Part shown: piece by piece, positions 35,010 to 44,760 of the stretch
Position numbering within the stretch: the stretch's first letter is position 1
Layout: each line of letters opens with the position of its first letter
Origin: Crocinitomix algicola
Lineage (GTDB): Bacteria > Bacteroidota > Bacteroidia > Flavobacteriales_D > Crocinitomicaceae
NCBI RefSeq assembly: GCF_001661595.2
Contig: NZ_LYPF02000029.1
Span: 1-63,304 of the forward strand
Reading direction: 5' to 3'
Length of the DNA stretch: 63,304 bases
Made by a program: the position numbers and the translations under genes
The notes under the pieces: generated by a model
Told to the model about the DNA's origin: nothing
The model's database searches: none
Seen by the model: the letters and a program-made list of their open reading frames with translations, nothing else

Positions 35010-36587
35010 TTACTGTAATTCGATATCCGAACGTAGCTCTTCGCCACCTTCATTTTCGAATGGATCACCGCCTCGTCCAATGTGTGTTTGTACACATCTG
35101 AAACCTACATAAGACTTAGCTGTATCTTGATACTCGTAAGTTCTTGTTCCTGTTTGCAGATAATACCCGATATCTTTCCAAGATCCTCCTCGTATAACTT
35201 TTCGTTTCATTGAAGGTGGATCCCAATCCATAGCGTGGTATCTATATTCCGGACTTAAATCATGTGTAAACTCATAGACTGATTCGTCAAATGCAGTCTC
35301 TGTCCATTCAGCTACATTTCCAGCCATACAATAAAGACCATATCCATTAGGATTGTAAGAATAAGCTTTTACCGTATAAAAACCACCATCGTCAAAATAT
35401 CTACCTCGCATGGGTTTAAAGTTCCCTAACATACATCCACCTGAGTTTCTGATATAAGGACCTCCCCAAGGATAAGGGCTATGTTTTAGATTTCCTCGAG
35501 CAGCGTATTCCCACTCCCCTTCGTTTGGCAATCTAAAATCTTGTACCCATAGTGAACCGACATTGTGTAACCAGCTGTTCAACTTTTGCGTTCTCCAAAT
35601 CGCGAATGCTTTTGCTTGCACCCAAGTTACACCTACCACAGGGTAATTGTCATAAGCTGGATGCCAGAAATACATATTCGTCATTGGATCGTTAAATGAA
35701 TAAGTAAAATCTCTTACCCAGCAAAGTGTATCTGGATAAACATTAATCACTTCATCAATAATAAAACGACTTCGATCTTCATGTGAACGTAAAGCATTGT
35801 TTTGACCTTTTTTATTGAAGTATCCTAAGTCTAAATCCTGTCCTACAGGCTCACCAGTGAACGGGTGTTCAGGATTCTTTAATGCTCTATGCTGAGGATC
35901 TAAAGATGGATTAGTTAAGTTACCTGCCGGCGTATAACCATTTCGAACGATATTTGGACGACCTTTACGGGCAGCTTCCTGTAGATCAATCCAATAATAT
36001 CTAAACTTCAATTTTCGTGTATCTATCTCTCTTCTTTTGTAAAAACGCTCATTAGGACGTAAATACATGTCTGAAATTAGTGGAATGATTTGCTCATCAT
36101 CGATTCCTTTAACACGCCATGAAAGTGAGAATAACTCTCTATTGATATAAGGTTCTGACGGGTCGAATTCTTTCCATTCCAGATTTACTTCATCATAGTA
36201 AATATCTGGATGATTTAACATGTCTCCAATAACCTCCTCATCAATACCATTACTTCCTGTAGGATCGGTATTCTCATATACTTTTTCTAAAAAGATTGAA
36301 TCTCTTACCCAGTATACAAACTCACGATATTCATTATTCGTAATCTCAGTTTGATCCATATACATTGCGTGAATTGACACAACGTGCGAACGTGACTGAT
36401 GCAAGAATGGAACATCTTCATCGCTACTTCCCATAGTGTAAGATCCCGAAGGGATATACACCATTCCTAGAGGAATCTCTGGAAAAAAGACTTTTCTTCC
36501 CTGCACTCCGAGCAAGTGCCCAGATCCCGAATTACAACTTGAAAACAAGAGCGTAATTCCAACTACAAAAACCATTAATTTTTTCAT
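35010..36587 (-). CDS. gldK: T9SS/gliding lipoprotein GldK
   Basis: 525 residues. The lipoprotein signal is 'MKKLMVFVVGITLLFSSC', with lipidation at C18. The body is a formylglycine-generating-enzyme-like (SUMF1) fold: 'SYTMGSSDEDVPF', 'DQTEITNNEYREFV', 'NYPVVGVTWVQAKAFAIWR', 'RLPNEGEWEYAARG', 'GNVAEWT' and 'KVIRGGSWKD'. It forms the periplasmic ring with GldN. Standard position after porP/sprF. Confidence 0.96.
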   Translation of the reverse strand: MKKLMVFVVGITLLFSSCNSGSGHLLGVQGRKVFFPEIPLGMVYIPSGSYTMGSSDEDVPFLHQSRSHVVSIHAMYMDQTEITNNEYREFVYWVRDSIFLEKVYENTDPTGSNGIDEEVIGDMLNHPDIYYDEVNLEWKEFDPSEPYINRELFSLSWRVKGIDDEQIIPLISDMYLRPNERFYKRREIDTRKLKFRYYWIDLQEAARKGRPNIVRNGYTPAGNLTNPSLDPQHRALKNPEHPFTGEPVGQDLDLGYFNKKGQNNALRSHEDRSRFIIDEVINVYPDTLCWVRDFTYSFNDPMTNMYFWHPAYDNYPVVGVTWVQAKAFAIWRTQKLNSWLHNVGSLWVQDFRLPNEGEWEYAARGNLKHSPYPWGGPYIRNSGGCMLGNFKPMRGRYFDDGGFYTVKAYSYNPNGYGLYCMAGNVAEWTETAFDESVYEFTHDLSPEYRYHAMDWDPPSMKRKVIRGGSWKDIGYYLQTGTRTYEYQDTAKSYVGFRCVQTHIGRGGDPFENEGGEELRSDIELQ

Positions 36588-36696
36588 GCTACCTTTGTTT
36601 TTTCTACCAATCTTTACCTTTCGACTATCAGGACTTAATAAGGGTTAGGTCTTCTATTAACGAGAGTAATTTAATTAGGTTACATTTTTTTTTGAA

Positions 36697-37686
36697 CTAT
36701 TGTAAAATAAACGGGTTACCATGTCTAGGCACTACCGGCTCTGGAGGGAACATACAATAATTCAACATTAACTCATGTGTTCCTTTACCGTAAGTATTTA
36801 ATGGGTTAGTCATGATATCAAAAGAGTATCCAAACTTCAACATATCTTGATTAACATTTGCTTTTGGCGAGAAACCATATCCAACCATTAAAGCAATTGC
36901 ATCAGAATAACGATAAGTTGCTCCACCCCAGAAATAAGAAGCGTTATTCATCCAATAATTAGCCAATACGTTTACATCAAAAACCATTGAAGCTCCATCG
37001 GCTTTTAACAACACACTTGGTTTTAAATCAAACTGATTTCTTGTACCAATCAACTCCTGCATATCCACAGTATAACCAGCCAAAACATAGTAATGACGAG
37101 CGACGCTAAAACTTACTTTAGATAAATCAGCAGGCGCTAAGTGAGTAGTTGATAAACCCACATAATACGGCAAGTTTTTTCCGTACCAAAACAAACCGAA
37201 GTTCATATCAAATCCTGTTGCTGCAACTTGGTTATTAATAGAACTAATTGCTGGATCCGCATCTGCAGGGGTCTGAGGAGGAACCCAATTCGGACTAAAA
37301 CCAACATTAATTAAGCCTAATCCAACACCACCACTTAATGTTCCATAATCAGTTGGATAATGATAAGCTCCATTCACTGTTAAGTTATTGCTTCTAGAAA
37401 ACCCAATAGCATCATTCATGAAAGACAAACCTACACCTATCGCACCTGGCCCCAACTGCACTTGCTGCAAATTCCCTTGAGCATTGAACAAGGTTGTATT
37501 CGGCGCGTCTTGTACTCGATCCCACTGATTTCTGTAAATCAACGTTCCGCAATATCCTCGCGTACCTGTTGTAGCAGGATTATACGACATGCGATCGAAC
37601 ATGTAATGTGTAAATTGTTTATCCTGCTGACCGTAAGCAAAACCTACTGACAAGCAACACAATACAAAAGATAAAACTCTCTTCAT
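36697..37686 (-). CDS. PorP/SprF family T9SS outer-membrane protein
   Basis: 329 residues with a signal peptide ending 'FAYGQ'. 'QDKQFTHYMFDRMSYNPATTG' is the family's N-terminal signature, followed by beta-barrel strands. Members bind the C-terminal domains of large adhesins or link the ring to the outer membrane. It is placed directly upstream of gldK, as in many Bacteroidota, with a 109-bp gap and no terminator. Confidence 0.93.
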   Translation of the reverse strand: MKRVLSFVLCCLSVGFAYGQQDKQFTHYMFDRMSYNPATTGTRGYCGTLIYRNQWDRVQDAPNTTLFNAQGNLQQVQLGPGAIGVGLSFMNDAIGFSRSNNLTVNGAYHYPTDYGTLSGGVGLGLINVGFSPNWVPPQTPADADPAISSINNQVAATGFDMNFGLFWYGKNLPYYVGLSTTHLAPADLSKVSFSVARHYYVLAGYTVDMQELIGTRNQFDLKPSVLLKADGASMVFDVNVLANYWMNNASYFWGGATYRYSDAIALMVGYGFSPKANVNQDMLKFGYSFDIMTNPLNTYGKGTHELMLNYCMFPPEPVVPRHGNPFILQ

Positions 37687-37811
37687 AAATTAGTTTTTTC
37701 TATACCATTTAATGCCGGAACACTCCAACAAGTGGCTAAAATAAATAAAAATTATTGAAAATTAGATTTTTTTCACAAAGTATTTTAAAATTATTTAACA
37801 CTCTAAATATA

Positions 37812-38975
37812 TTACACCAATTTTTTATAAGTTCTTAACCACAGATTAGGTAGTTCATTCTTTAAGGCGTTCTCATAATCCTCGTAATTACAAGGAACAA
37901 GCAGGTGTCTTTGCAACTTCATTCCTTCTAATTTGGGGTAAGGAACTTCGAGCCACCAACGATTACTTTTGTTGCTTTTGTAAAAAATAATCTCATCACG
38001 AAAATCATCTATATTCACACGATATTTTAAATATGCTGATTTAGAACCTATTGGGTAATCCTCTTTTCTCAAGTTATAACCCTCTATGAAATACCACAAC
38101 ATTTGTGACATTAAATTAATGTCGCTGTTATAATTCTGATCGTTTGGACTAAAATTAAACAAACCTAGACTGGTTAATTTATCACTTAAACCTGCATACC
38201 TTAAAATGCGGCATGCATCTTCACCATAGAAACCGTTAGGAAGATGACTACTATTACTTTTATAATCAGAAGAGCGAATTGCATTCATATCAAAACTTAA
38301 GATATCAGCATTTCGAAGGAGTGGTTCAACCATTTTCTCATTGGTATAAAATTCACCCAAACGATAAGCATCGAAATACAATTCTTCTAAGAGATCGAGT
38401 TCTTTTGTGTTCACGAGGTAAGATTGATATCCTAACAATGAAAAATTGAATAGATAATTTGGTTTATGAAGAACAATTTTATTGATCCAACTATCAGCGT
38501 AAATCCCTTCATCTGGATCTCCTAAATCGAGTGCGGCGTCTACAGCAATCAAATTAATCGTTTGCTCCAATTTTTCATAAGCCTGATAAACCGCATAGTT
38601 TAAATCTTGACTTCCACCGACAACAATTGGAAAAACCTCATGTTTGACCAGCTCGGTTACAACATCCTTTAAAGCAACATATGTATCTTGTACAGATTGA
38701 CCTGGTTTAATAACCCCCAAATCATAAATAGGAACATGCCAATGTCCCGGATAAAGTTGATAGAATGAGTTTTTAAACCCATCAATCCACTGGGTGTTTT
38801 CTTGATTTAAATCCGAGTTTCTATATTCAGGCACAGTGATAATAGCGATACTTTTGGACGCTATTGATTCAAATCCTGCAGTTTTACAATCTATGATTTG
38901 ATGGCCCAACTGTCCATCTTTAAAAACTATTTCTCTTTGGTCTGAATTGTTAAAGTAAATCCCCAAATCTTTCAT
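37812..38975 (-). CDS. Arginase-superfamily protein with altered metal ligands
   Basis: About 387 residues from the ATG at 38975; a GTG two codons upstream is the alternative. The arginase/formimidoylglutamase fold is recognisable, but metal-binding motifs are changed: 'GGSQD' (residues 120-124) stands where G-G-x-H-x is usual, 'DAALD' (146-150) replaces D-A-H-x-D, and 'SFDMNAIRSSD' replaces S-x-D-x-D-x-x-D-P. Two metal-binding histidines are therefore missing. Homologues beside topA and gld genes in Bacteroidota are often named formimidoylglutamase, but hydrolase activity is doubtful here. No histidine-utilisation genes are nearby. Confidence 0.8.
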   Translation of the reverse strand: MKDLGIYFNNSDQREIVFKDGQLGHQIIDCKTAGFESIASKSIAIITVPEYRNSDLNQENTQWIDGFKNSFYQLYPGHWHVPIYDLGVIKPGQSVQDTYVALKDVVTELVKHEVFPIVVGGSQDLNYAVYQAYEKLEQTINLIAVDAALDLGDPDEGIYADSWINKIVLHKPNYLFNFSLLGYQSYLVNTKELDLLEELYFDAYRLGEFYTNEKMVEPLLRNADILSFDMNAIRSSDYKSNSSHLPNGFYGEDACRILRYAGLSDKLTSLGLFNFSPNDQNYNSDINLMSQMLWYFIEGYNLRKEDYPIGSKSAYLKYRVNIDDFRDEIIFYKSNKSNRWWLEVPYPKLEGMKLQRHLLVPCNYEDYENALKNELPNLWLRTYKKLV

Positions 38976-39009
38976 TGGCACAATCTATTCGTTTAAATTG
39001 ATTGTGAAT

Positions 39010-41316
39010 TTACTTCTTTTTTGTTTTACGACGTGGTTTTGGTTGATTTTTTGAAATTTCTATGCACTCTTCGTAAGACAACTGTGCTGGCTCAACGTCT
39101 TTTGGTAATTTAAAATTTTTCTTACCAATTTTAAGGTACGCCCCATATCTTCCGTTTAACAGCTGCATCGTTTCATCCTCCGGAAATGTTTTTATCAACT
39201 TATTTCTGTCTTCTTCCCTTTTCTGCTCAATTAATTCTATGGCTCTATCAATCGTCATATTTTCAAGCGTATCACCATTCGCCTCTTTAATCGAAACAAA
39301 CAATTTTTGCAACTGAACATAAGGACCGAATCGACCTTTGTTAATTTTCACATCTTGACCTTCGTACTCACCAATAACTTTTGGAAACTTAAACAACTCC
39401 ATTGCTTCTTCTAGAGAAATAGTTTGGATGGATTGATCTTTTTGCAACGAAGCAAATTTTGGCTTTTCCTCATCATCCGACTCTCCTATTTGAACCATTG
39501 GACCAAAGCGACCAATTCTTGCATAAACATTCTTTCCAGACTTGGGATCAAGTCCTAACAACCTTTCTCCTGATGCCCTTTCTGAATTCTCGATAGTATC
39601 TTCAACTTTATCATGAAAAGGCCCATAAAATTCTGAAATCATTTTAGTCCATTGAACTAGACCGTTAGCAATATCATCAAATTCCTTTTCGACACTTGCG
39701 GTAAAGTTATAGTTCATCACTTGATCAAAATGTTCCATTAAGAACTCTGTCACAACCCGACCAATGTCTGTTGGCACCAATTTACCCTTATCACTACCCG
39801 TTTTTTCTTTTTTATTCAGCTCCTTAACACCATTTTTACCGAGTTCTACTACGCGATATTTTCTTTCTGTTCCTTCACGTTCTCCACGCTCAACATACCC
39901 TCTTTTCTGAATTGTAGAAATTGTAGGGGCATAAGTAGATGGTCGTCCAATGCCTAGCTCTTCCAATTTTTTAACCAAACTTGCCTCAACATAACGTGCT
40001 GGTGGACGAGAAAAACGTTCTGTGGAACTTATTAATTTCCGCACTAATACATCTCCTTCTGACATTGGCGGTAAAAGCCCTTCCATTTCATCTTCTTCTT
40101 CATCTATTTTTGATTCTAAATAAACTTTTAGAAAACCATCAAACAGTACAATTTCACCATTTGCTGAAAATTCTTTTCCTTGCGGAGCATCTATTTTAAT
40201 CGCCGTTCGTTCCAATTTCGCTTCTGCCATTTGCGAAGCAATTGAACGTTTCCAAATTAATTGATACAGTCGCGCTTCATCTGAATCTGCATTTACTTCA
40301 TGCAAGCTAAAATCAGTAGGCCTAATTGCCTCGTGCGCTTCTTGAGCAGAATTTGATTTATTTTTAAACTGTCTAAATTTAAAATACTCATTACCATATG
40401 CTGATTGAATCTCTTTCTTAGCTCCTTCTATAGCAGTTTCAGATAAATTCACTGAATCCGTTCTCATGTAAGTAATATGTCCGGCTTCATATAACCTCTG
40501 AGCTACCGACATTGTTCTTGATACTGAAAACCCCAATTTTAAACTAGCCTCCTGTTGCAAAGTTGAAGTTGTAAAAGGAGCGGCAGGATTCTTTTTAGCC
40601 GGTTTTTTGGTAATACTGTTTACCTTAAATGAATAACCATCACAATCCTCAACAAAGTTTTTGGCTTCTTCTATCGTTTGAAATTGGGCATTCAATTTTG
40701 CTTTAAGTGGAGATTTATCCACTAGAAACTCTGCATCCGTTCGGTAAAAACTTTCTGATTTAAACTTTTCAATTTCTTGCTCTCTTTCAACCACTAGACG
40801 AACTGCAACGGATTGAACTCGACCAGCTGAAAGTGAGGGCTTCACTTTTCGCCATAAAACTGGAGACAATTCAAAACCTACCAATCGATCTAACACACGT
40901 CTTGCTTGTTGTGCGTTCACCAAATCAACATCAATTTCGCGAGGATTTTCAATTGCGTTCAAAACCGCATTTTTAGTAATCTCATTAAAAGTAATTCGCT
41001 TGTAACCCTTTTTTTCTAGACCAAGAGCTTCTTTTAAATGCCATGAAATAGCCTCTCCTTCCCGGTCTTCATCGGACGCTAGCCAAACCGTTTCCACAGA
41101 TTTAACCATTTTCTTTAGTTCCGTTATTACTTTTTTCTTATCTGGAGAAACAATATACTTCGGTTCGAATCCATTCTCGATATCAATCGACCCATCACCT
41201 TTTGCTAAGTCTCTTACATGCCCATAACTTGACATTACAACAAAATCTTTCCCTAAATATTTTTCAATTGTCTTTGCTTTTGCGGGTGACTCGACAATAA
41301 CCAGATTCTTACTCAT
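39010..41316 (-). CDS. topA: DNA topoisomerase I
   Basis: 768 residues. The N-terminal Toprim domain ('LVIVESPAKAKTIEKYLG', 'LASDEDREGEAISWHL') and the type IA core with the catalytic tyrosine in 'TYMRTDS' are complete. C-terminal repeats 'YGPFHDK...', 'RIGRFGPMVQIG', 'INKGRFGPYVQL', 'LNGRYGAYLKIG' are the zinc-free form of the DNA-binding repeats. It relaxes negative supercoils. It has a lysine-rich tail and is likely co-transcribed with the arginase-like gene (34-bp gap). Confidence 0.97.
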   Translation of the reverse strand: MSKNLVIVESPAKAKTIEKYLGKDFVVMSSYGHVRDLAKGDGSIDIENGFEPKYIVSPDKKKVITELKKMVKSVETVWLASDEDREGEAISWHLKEALGLEKKGYKRITFNEITKNAVLNAIENPREIDVDLVNAQQARRVLDRLVGFELSPVLWRKVKPSLSAGRVQSVAVRLVVEREQEIEKFKSESFYRTDAEFLVDKSPLKAKLNAQFQTIEEAKNFVEDCDGYSFKVNSITKKPAKKNPAAPFTTSTLQQEASLKLGFSVSRTMSVAQRLYEAGHITYMRTDSVNLSETAIEGAKKEIQSAYGNEYFKFRQFKNKSNSAQEAHEAIRPTDFSLHEVNADSDEARLYQLIWKRSIASQMAEAKLERTAIKIDAPQGKEFSANGEIVLFDGFLKVYLESKIDEEEDEMEGLLPPMSEGDVLVRKLISSTERFSRPPARYVEASLVKKLEELGIGRPSTYAPTISTIQKRGYVERGEREGTERKYRVVELGKNGVKELNKKEKTGSDKGKLVPTDIGRVVTEFLMEHFDQVMNYNFTASVEKEFDDIANGLVQWTKMISEFYGPFHDKVEDTIENSERASGERLLGLDPKSGKNVYARIGRFGPMVQIGESDDEEKPKFASLQKDQSIQTISLEEAMELFKFPKVIGEYEGQDVKINKGRFGPYVQLQKLFVSIKEANGDTLENMTIDRAIELIEQKREEDRNKLIKTFPEDETMQLLNGRYGAYLKIGKKNFKLPKDVEPAQLSYEECIEISKNQPKPRRKTKKK

Positions 41317-41488
41317 AACAGTTTCGGTGTTCTTGAATTCAATAAAATATAAAAGCTTGGTTTGCGGTGGTAAAATTAGGAATGATATTTAAATTTTTAT
41401 TCAGTTTTTAACTTAAAATTGTTTTTGACACGTCTTATTATGAAATAATAAAAAAAATTAAAATCAAAAAAAATAGCGCTCTGCCATA

Positions 41489-41518
41489 TTGTCAGCGTTC
41501 TTTTTATAGCTAGATTTG
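41489..41518 (+). promoter_or_regulatory. Predicted miaB promoter
   Basis: TTG at 41489-41491, a 19-bp spacer and TAGATTTG at 41511-41518 fit the Bacteroidota consensus. The -7 box overlaps the TTG at 41516, so translation should begin at the ATG at 41558. Confidence 0.75.
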
Positions 41519-41557
41519 CATAAAAATTCAGCAATTAATTACGTGAAAGAATTGAAA

Positions 41558-42985
41558 ATGGAAGAAAAGATAATTGAAGAATCGAAGCAGGGAACAGCAA
41601 CTATGTTAGATAATGCTGTTGAGAATTCAGCGGGCAAAAAGCTTTATTTAGAAAGTTATGGATGCCAAATGAATTTTTCAGACAGTGAAATAGTTGCTTC
41701 AATTCTATCAGAGGAAGGTTATACAACTACCCGAAATTCAGAAGATGCTGATGTCATTTTGATGAACACATGTTCGATTCGAGAAAATGCTGAACAAAGA
41801 GTACGAAATAAATTAAGCCAATACAATAAACGTAAGAAACAAAACCCTTCGCTTGTGATTGGAGTGTTAGGCTGCATGGCAGAAAGACTTAAGAAAGATT
41901 TATTGGAGCAAGAAAAATTAGTTGATCTTGTTGCAGGTCCAGACGCATACCGTGACTTACCGAACTTGATTGACGATGTTGTTGGAGGTCAAAAGGCCGT
42001 AAATGTTTTATTATCACGCGAAGAGACCTATGCTGATATTGCTCCTGTAAGACTAGGAGAAGGAGGTGTCACAGCATTTATCTCAATTATGAGAGGGTGT
42101 GACAATATGTGTTCTTTCTGCGTTGTACCGTTTACAAGAGGTAGAGAAAGAAGTCGCGACCCAGAATCAATCGTTGCGGAGGCACAAGAACTATTTGATA
42201 AAGGTTATAGAGAAGTCACACTATTAGGCCAAAATGTTGATAGTTATAAATGGAACATTACCAAAAAAGGTGAAGTTATTGATGAAAGCAAGCCTGTGGT
42301 GACATTTGCAGGGTTATTAGAGAAAGTCGCTTTAGTCAACTCTGATTTACGTGTTAGGTTTTCGACATCACATCCAAAAGATATGACTGACGATGTTTTG
42401 CATACCATGGCGAAATATGAAAACCTTTGTAAATACATCCATTTACCCGTGCAATCTGGAAGTACCGATGTCTTAAAAAGAATGAACAGAGGGTATACGA
42501 GAGAATGGTATATGAATCGAATTAATGCCATTAAAACAATTCTACCGGGCACCTTTATCTCAACCGATATAATTACAGGATTTTGCGGTGAAACGGACGA
42601 AGACCATAAGGAAACATTAAGCTTAATGGAAGAGGTAGGATACGAATTCGCTTATATGTTCTTTTACTCGGAACGTCCTAAAACTTTGGCCGAGCGTAAA
42701 TTTGAAGATGACATTCCTGAGGAAACTAAAAAACAACGATTATACGAAGTGCAAGAACTTCAATCCAAATTATCTTATGCTGCAAATGAAAAGTTAGTAG
42801 GACAAGTGTGTAAAGTTTTGGTTGAAGGGACTTCGAAACGTTCGGAAGACTATGTATACGGTAGAAATTCGCAGAACGTGACCACTATCTTCCCTAAAAA
42901 CAACTATAAACCTGGCGACTATGTAAATGTAAAAATCACAGATTTTACTAGCGCAACAATAAAAGGAGTGCCAGTAGTCGAGTAA
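41558..42985 (+). CDS. miaB: tRNA-2-methylthio-N6-dimethylallyladenosine synthase
   Basis: 475 residues from the ATG at 41558. It methylthiolates i6A37 in tRNAs reading UNN codons, using two [4Fe-4S] clusters. Cluster 1 ligands are C36 ('[10 protein letters not shown]'), C72 and C106. The radical-SAM cluster is C181-x3-C185-x2-C188 ('CDNMCSFC'). The C-terminal TRAM domain ('[20 protein letters not shown]') binds tRNA. It is first of the miaB-secG run; the next gene starts 3 bp after the stop. Confidence 0.96.
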   Translation: MEEKIIEESKQGTATMLDNAVENSAGKKLYLESYGCQMNFSDSEIVASILSEEGYTTTRNSEDADVILMNTCSIRENAEQRVRNKLSQYNKRKKQNPSLVIGVLGCMAERLKKDLLEQEKLVDLVAGPDAYRDLPNLIDDVVGGQKAVNVLLSREETYADIAPVRLGEGGVTAFISIMRGCDNMCSFCVVPFTRGRERSRDPESIVAEAQELFDKGYREVTLLGQNVDSYKWNITKKGEVIDESKPVVTFAGLLEKVALVNSDLRVRFSTSHPKDMTDDVLHTMAKYENLCKYIHLPVQSGSTDVLKRMNRGYTREWYMNRINAIKTILPGTFISTDIITGFCGETDEDHKETLSLMEEVGYEFAYMFFYSERPKTLAERKFEDDIPEETKKQRLYEVQELQSKLSYAANEKLVGQVCKVLVEGTSKRSEDYVYGRNSQNVTTIFPKNNYKPGDYVNVKITDFTSATIKGVPVVE

Positions 42986-42988
42986 ATT

Positions 42989-44236
42989 ATGGACATTCAA
43001 CAAATAAAACAACGTTTTGGGATAATCGGCAATTCATCTGCCTTAAATCAAGCATTGAATATTGCGACACAAGTTGCCCCCACTGACATAAGTGTTTTAA
43101 TAACTGGTGAAAGCGGAACTGGTAAAGAAGTGATGCCTAAAGTTATCCATCAGTTGAGTGCGCGGAAACATGGCTCGTACATTGCTGTAAACTGCGGAGC
43201 AATTCCCGAAGGAACTATTGACAGTGAGCTTTTTGGACATGAAAAAGGATCATTTACAGGCGCCCATGACCAGCGTAAAGGTTATTTTGAAGTTGCTGAC
43301 AACGGTACAATTTTTTTAGATGAAGTTGCAGAATTACCGTTAACCACTCAAGTCCGTTTACTACGCGTATTAGAGACAGGTGAATTCATTCGCGTTGGTT
43401 CATCAAAACCTATTAAAACGAATGTTAGAATTATAGCTGCAACAAATGAAAATATGTTTGAAGCGATTCAAAACGGAAAGTTCAGAGAAGATTTGTTCTA
43501 TCGATTGAGTACAGTACCAATCAACCTTCCCCCATTAAGGCAACGCAAGGATGATATCCATTTACTCTTTCGCAAATTTGCATCAGATTTTGCTGAAAAA
43601 TATCGGATGCCTGCAATACGATTAACAGATGAAGCTATTCATATGTTGAACAATTATACTTGGCCAGGGAATATTCGACAGTTAAAAAACGTAACAGAGC
43701 AAATTTCGGTTGTGGAAAACACGCGTGATATTGATGCAGTTGTATTAAGAAATTATTTACCTGATTATAGTGCTACTAATTTGCCAGTACTTTCAAAACA
43801 AGATAAGAACAATGGTGATTTTAGCGAGCGTGACCTTTTGTACAAGGTACTTTTTGACATGAAAAATGACTTGAGTGAGTTAAAGAAAATGGTCATAAAC
43901 ATGTTAAAAACTGGAACAGACGAAATGAGTTCCGCTGAAAAGAACGAAATGATCGCCAAGCTATACGACACTAATTCCACCGCTTCAACAGCTAAGTTAT
44001 TAAGTGAACCTATCAGTTTTGAAGAAGACCCGGTAATCCATGACTCTAGCACATATGAAAATAGTTATGAAGAGCATGTAGAGGTTGAAGAGTCATTATC
44101 TCTTGAAGATCGAGAAAAAGAACTTATTCAGAAAGCACTTGAAAAGCATCGTGGTAAAAGAAAATATGCTGCGCAAGACCTAGGTATTTCTGAAAGAACC
44201 TTATACAGGAAAATTAAAGAGTATGATTTAAAATAA
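42989..44236 (+). CDS. Sigma-54-dependent activator without a sensor domain
   Basis: 415 residues. The AAA+ domain begins almost at the N-terminus (Walker A 'GESGTGKE' at 40-47), so no receiver or GAF domain is present. The sigma-54 contact loop reads G87-S-F-T-G-A rather than the usual GAFTGA. 'GTIFLDEVAELPL' is Walker B. A spacer of ~130 residues leads to a Fis-type HTH ('HRGKRKYAAQDLGISERTLY'). Activity must be set by abundance or partners. The same gene next to lptE and secG is common in Bacteroidota, and its targets are unknown. Confidence 0.9.
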   Translation: MDIQQIKQRFGIIGNSSALNQALNIATQVAPTDISVLITGESGTGKEVMPKVIHQLSARKHGSYIAVNCGAIPEGTIDSELFGHEKGSFTGAHDQRKGYFEVADNGTIFLDEVAELPLTTQVRLLRVLETGEFIRVGSSKPIKTNVRIIAATNENMFEAIQNGKFREDLFYRLSTVPINLPPLRQRKDDIHLLFRKFASDFAEKYRMPAIRLTDEAIHMLNNYTWPGNIRQLKNVTEQISVVENTRDIDAVVLRNYLPDYSATNLPVLSKQDKNNGDFSERDLLYKVLFDMKNDLSELKKMVINMLKTGTDEMSSAEKNEMIAKLYDTNSTASTAKLLSEPISFEEDPVIHDSSTYENSYEEHVEVEESLSLEDREKELIQKALEKHRGKRKYAAQDLGISERTLYRKIKEYDLK

Positions 44237-44262
44237 GGATTTGATTAATTCGTTTTAAAGCC

Positions 44263-44760
44263 ATGAAGATAAAATCGTTATACCTAATAGTATTCAGCTT
44301 TATAGTTTCTTGCGCATCGGTTGATTACGGCATGCTAGATGGAAGTATTGATGCCGAAACCTTTTCTGTTGAATTATTCGAAGAACAAGCTGCAAACGCA
44401 CCAGCCGGTTACGGTGCAACCTTCACGGATTTCTTGAAGGACTATATGATATCTAGAACAAAGCTAAATCTCTTAAATAAAGGCGCTGATATCGAAATTT
44501 ATGGTAAAATATCCTATTATAATACTTCCCCTGTTTCCGTTCAATCAGACAATGTTGCCGCAGTCAATCGGTTAACGGTGAAAATAGATGTAACTGTAAT
44601 AAACAATGTCAATGAAAATCAAAGTTTTGAATCTGTTTTCAGTCAAATATCAGACTTCGATTCAAATCAAGACTTGGCAAGTGTTCAGGATGAACTACTC
44701 GAAGATATTAATGGAAAACTATCACAAGACATCATTAACAAACTAACAAGTAATTGGTGA
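44263..44760 (+). CDS. lptE: LptE-like lipopolysaccharide assembly lipoprotein
   Basis: 165 residues. A lipoprotein signal 'LIVFSFIVSC' with lipidation at the Cys is followed by a two-layer fold typical of LptE ('FSVELFEEQAANAP', 'FTDFLKDYMISRTKLNLLNK', 'IEIYGKISYYNTSPVSVQ'). LptE plugs the LptD barrel that places lipopolysaccharide in the outer leaflet. Assignment relies on fold pattern and on the conserved neighbourhood. It overlaps the next gene by 4 nt (GTGA). Confidence 0.75.
   Translation: MKIKSLYLIVFSFIVSCASVDYGMLDGSIDAETFSVELFEEQAANAPAGYGATFTDFLKDYMISRTKLNLLNKGADIEIYGKISYYNTSPVSVQSDNVAAVNRLTVKIDVTVINNVNENQSFESVFSQISDFDSNQDLASVQDELLEDINGKLSQDIINKLTSNW

Noticed and set aside
41516-41557. 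TTG start for MiaB
   Set aside because: It overlaps the predicted -7 box; the ATG at 41558 precedes the conserved protein.
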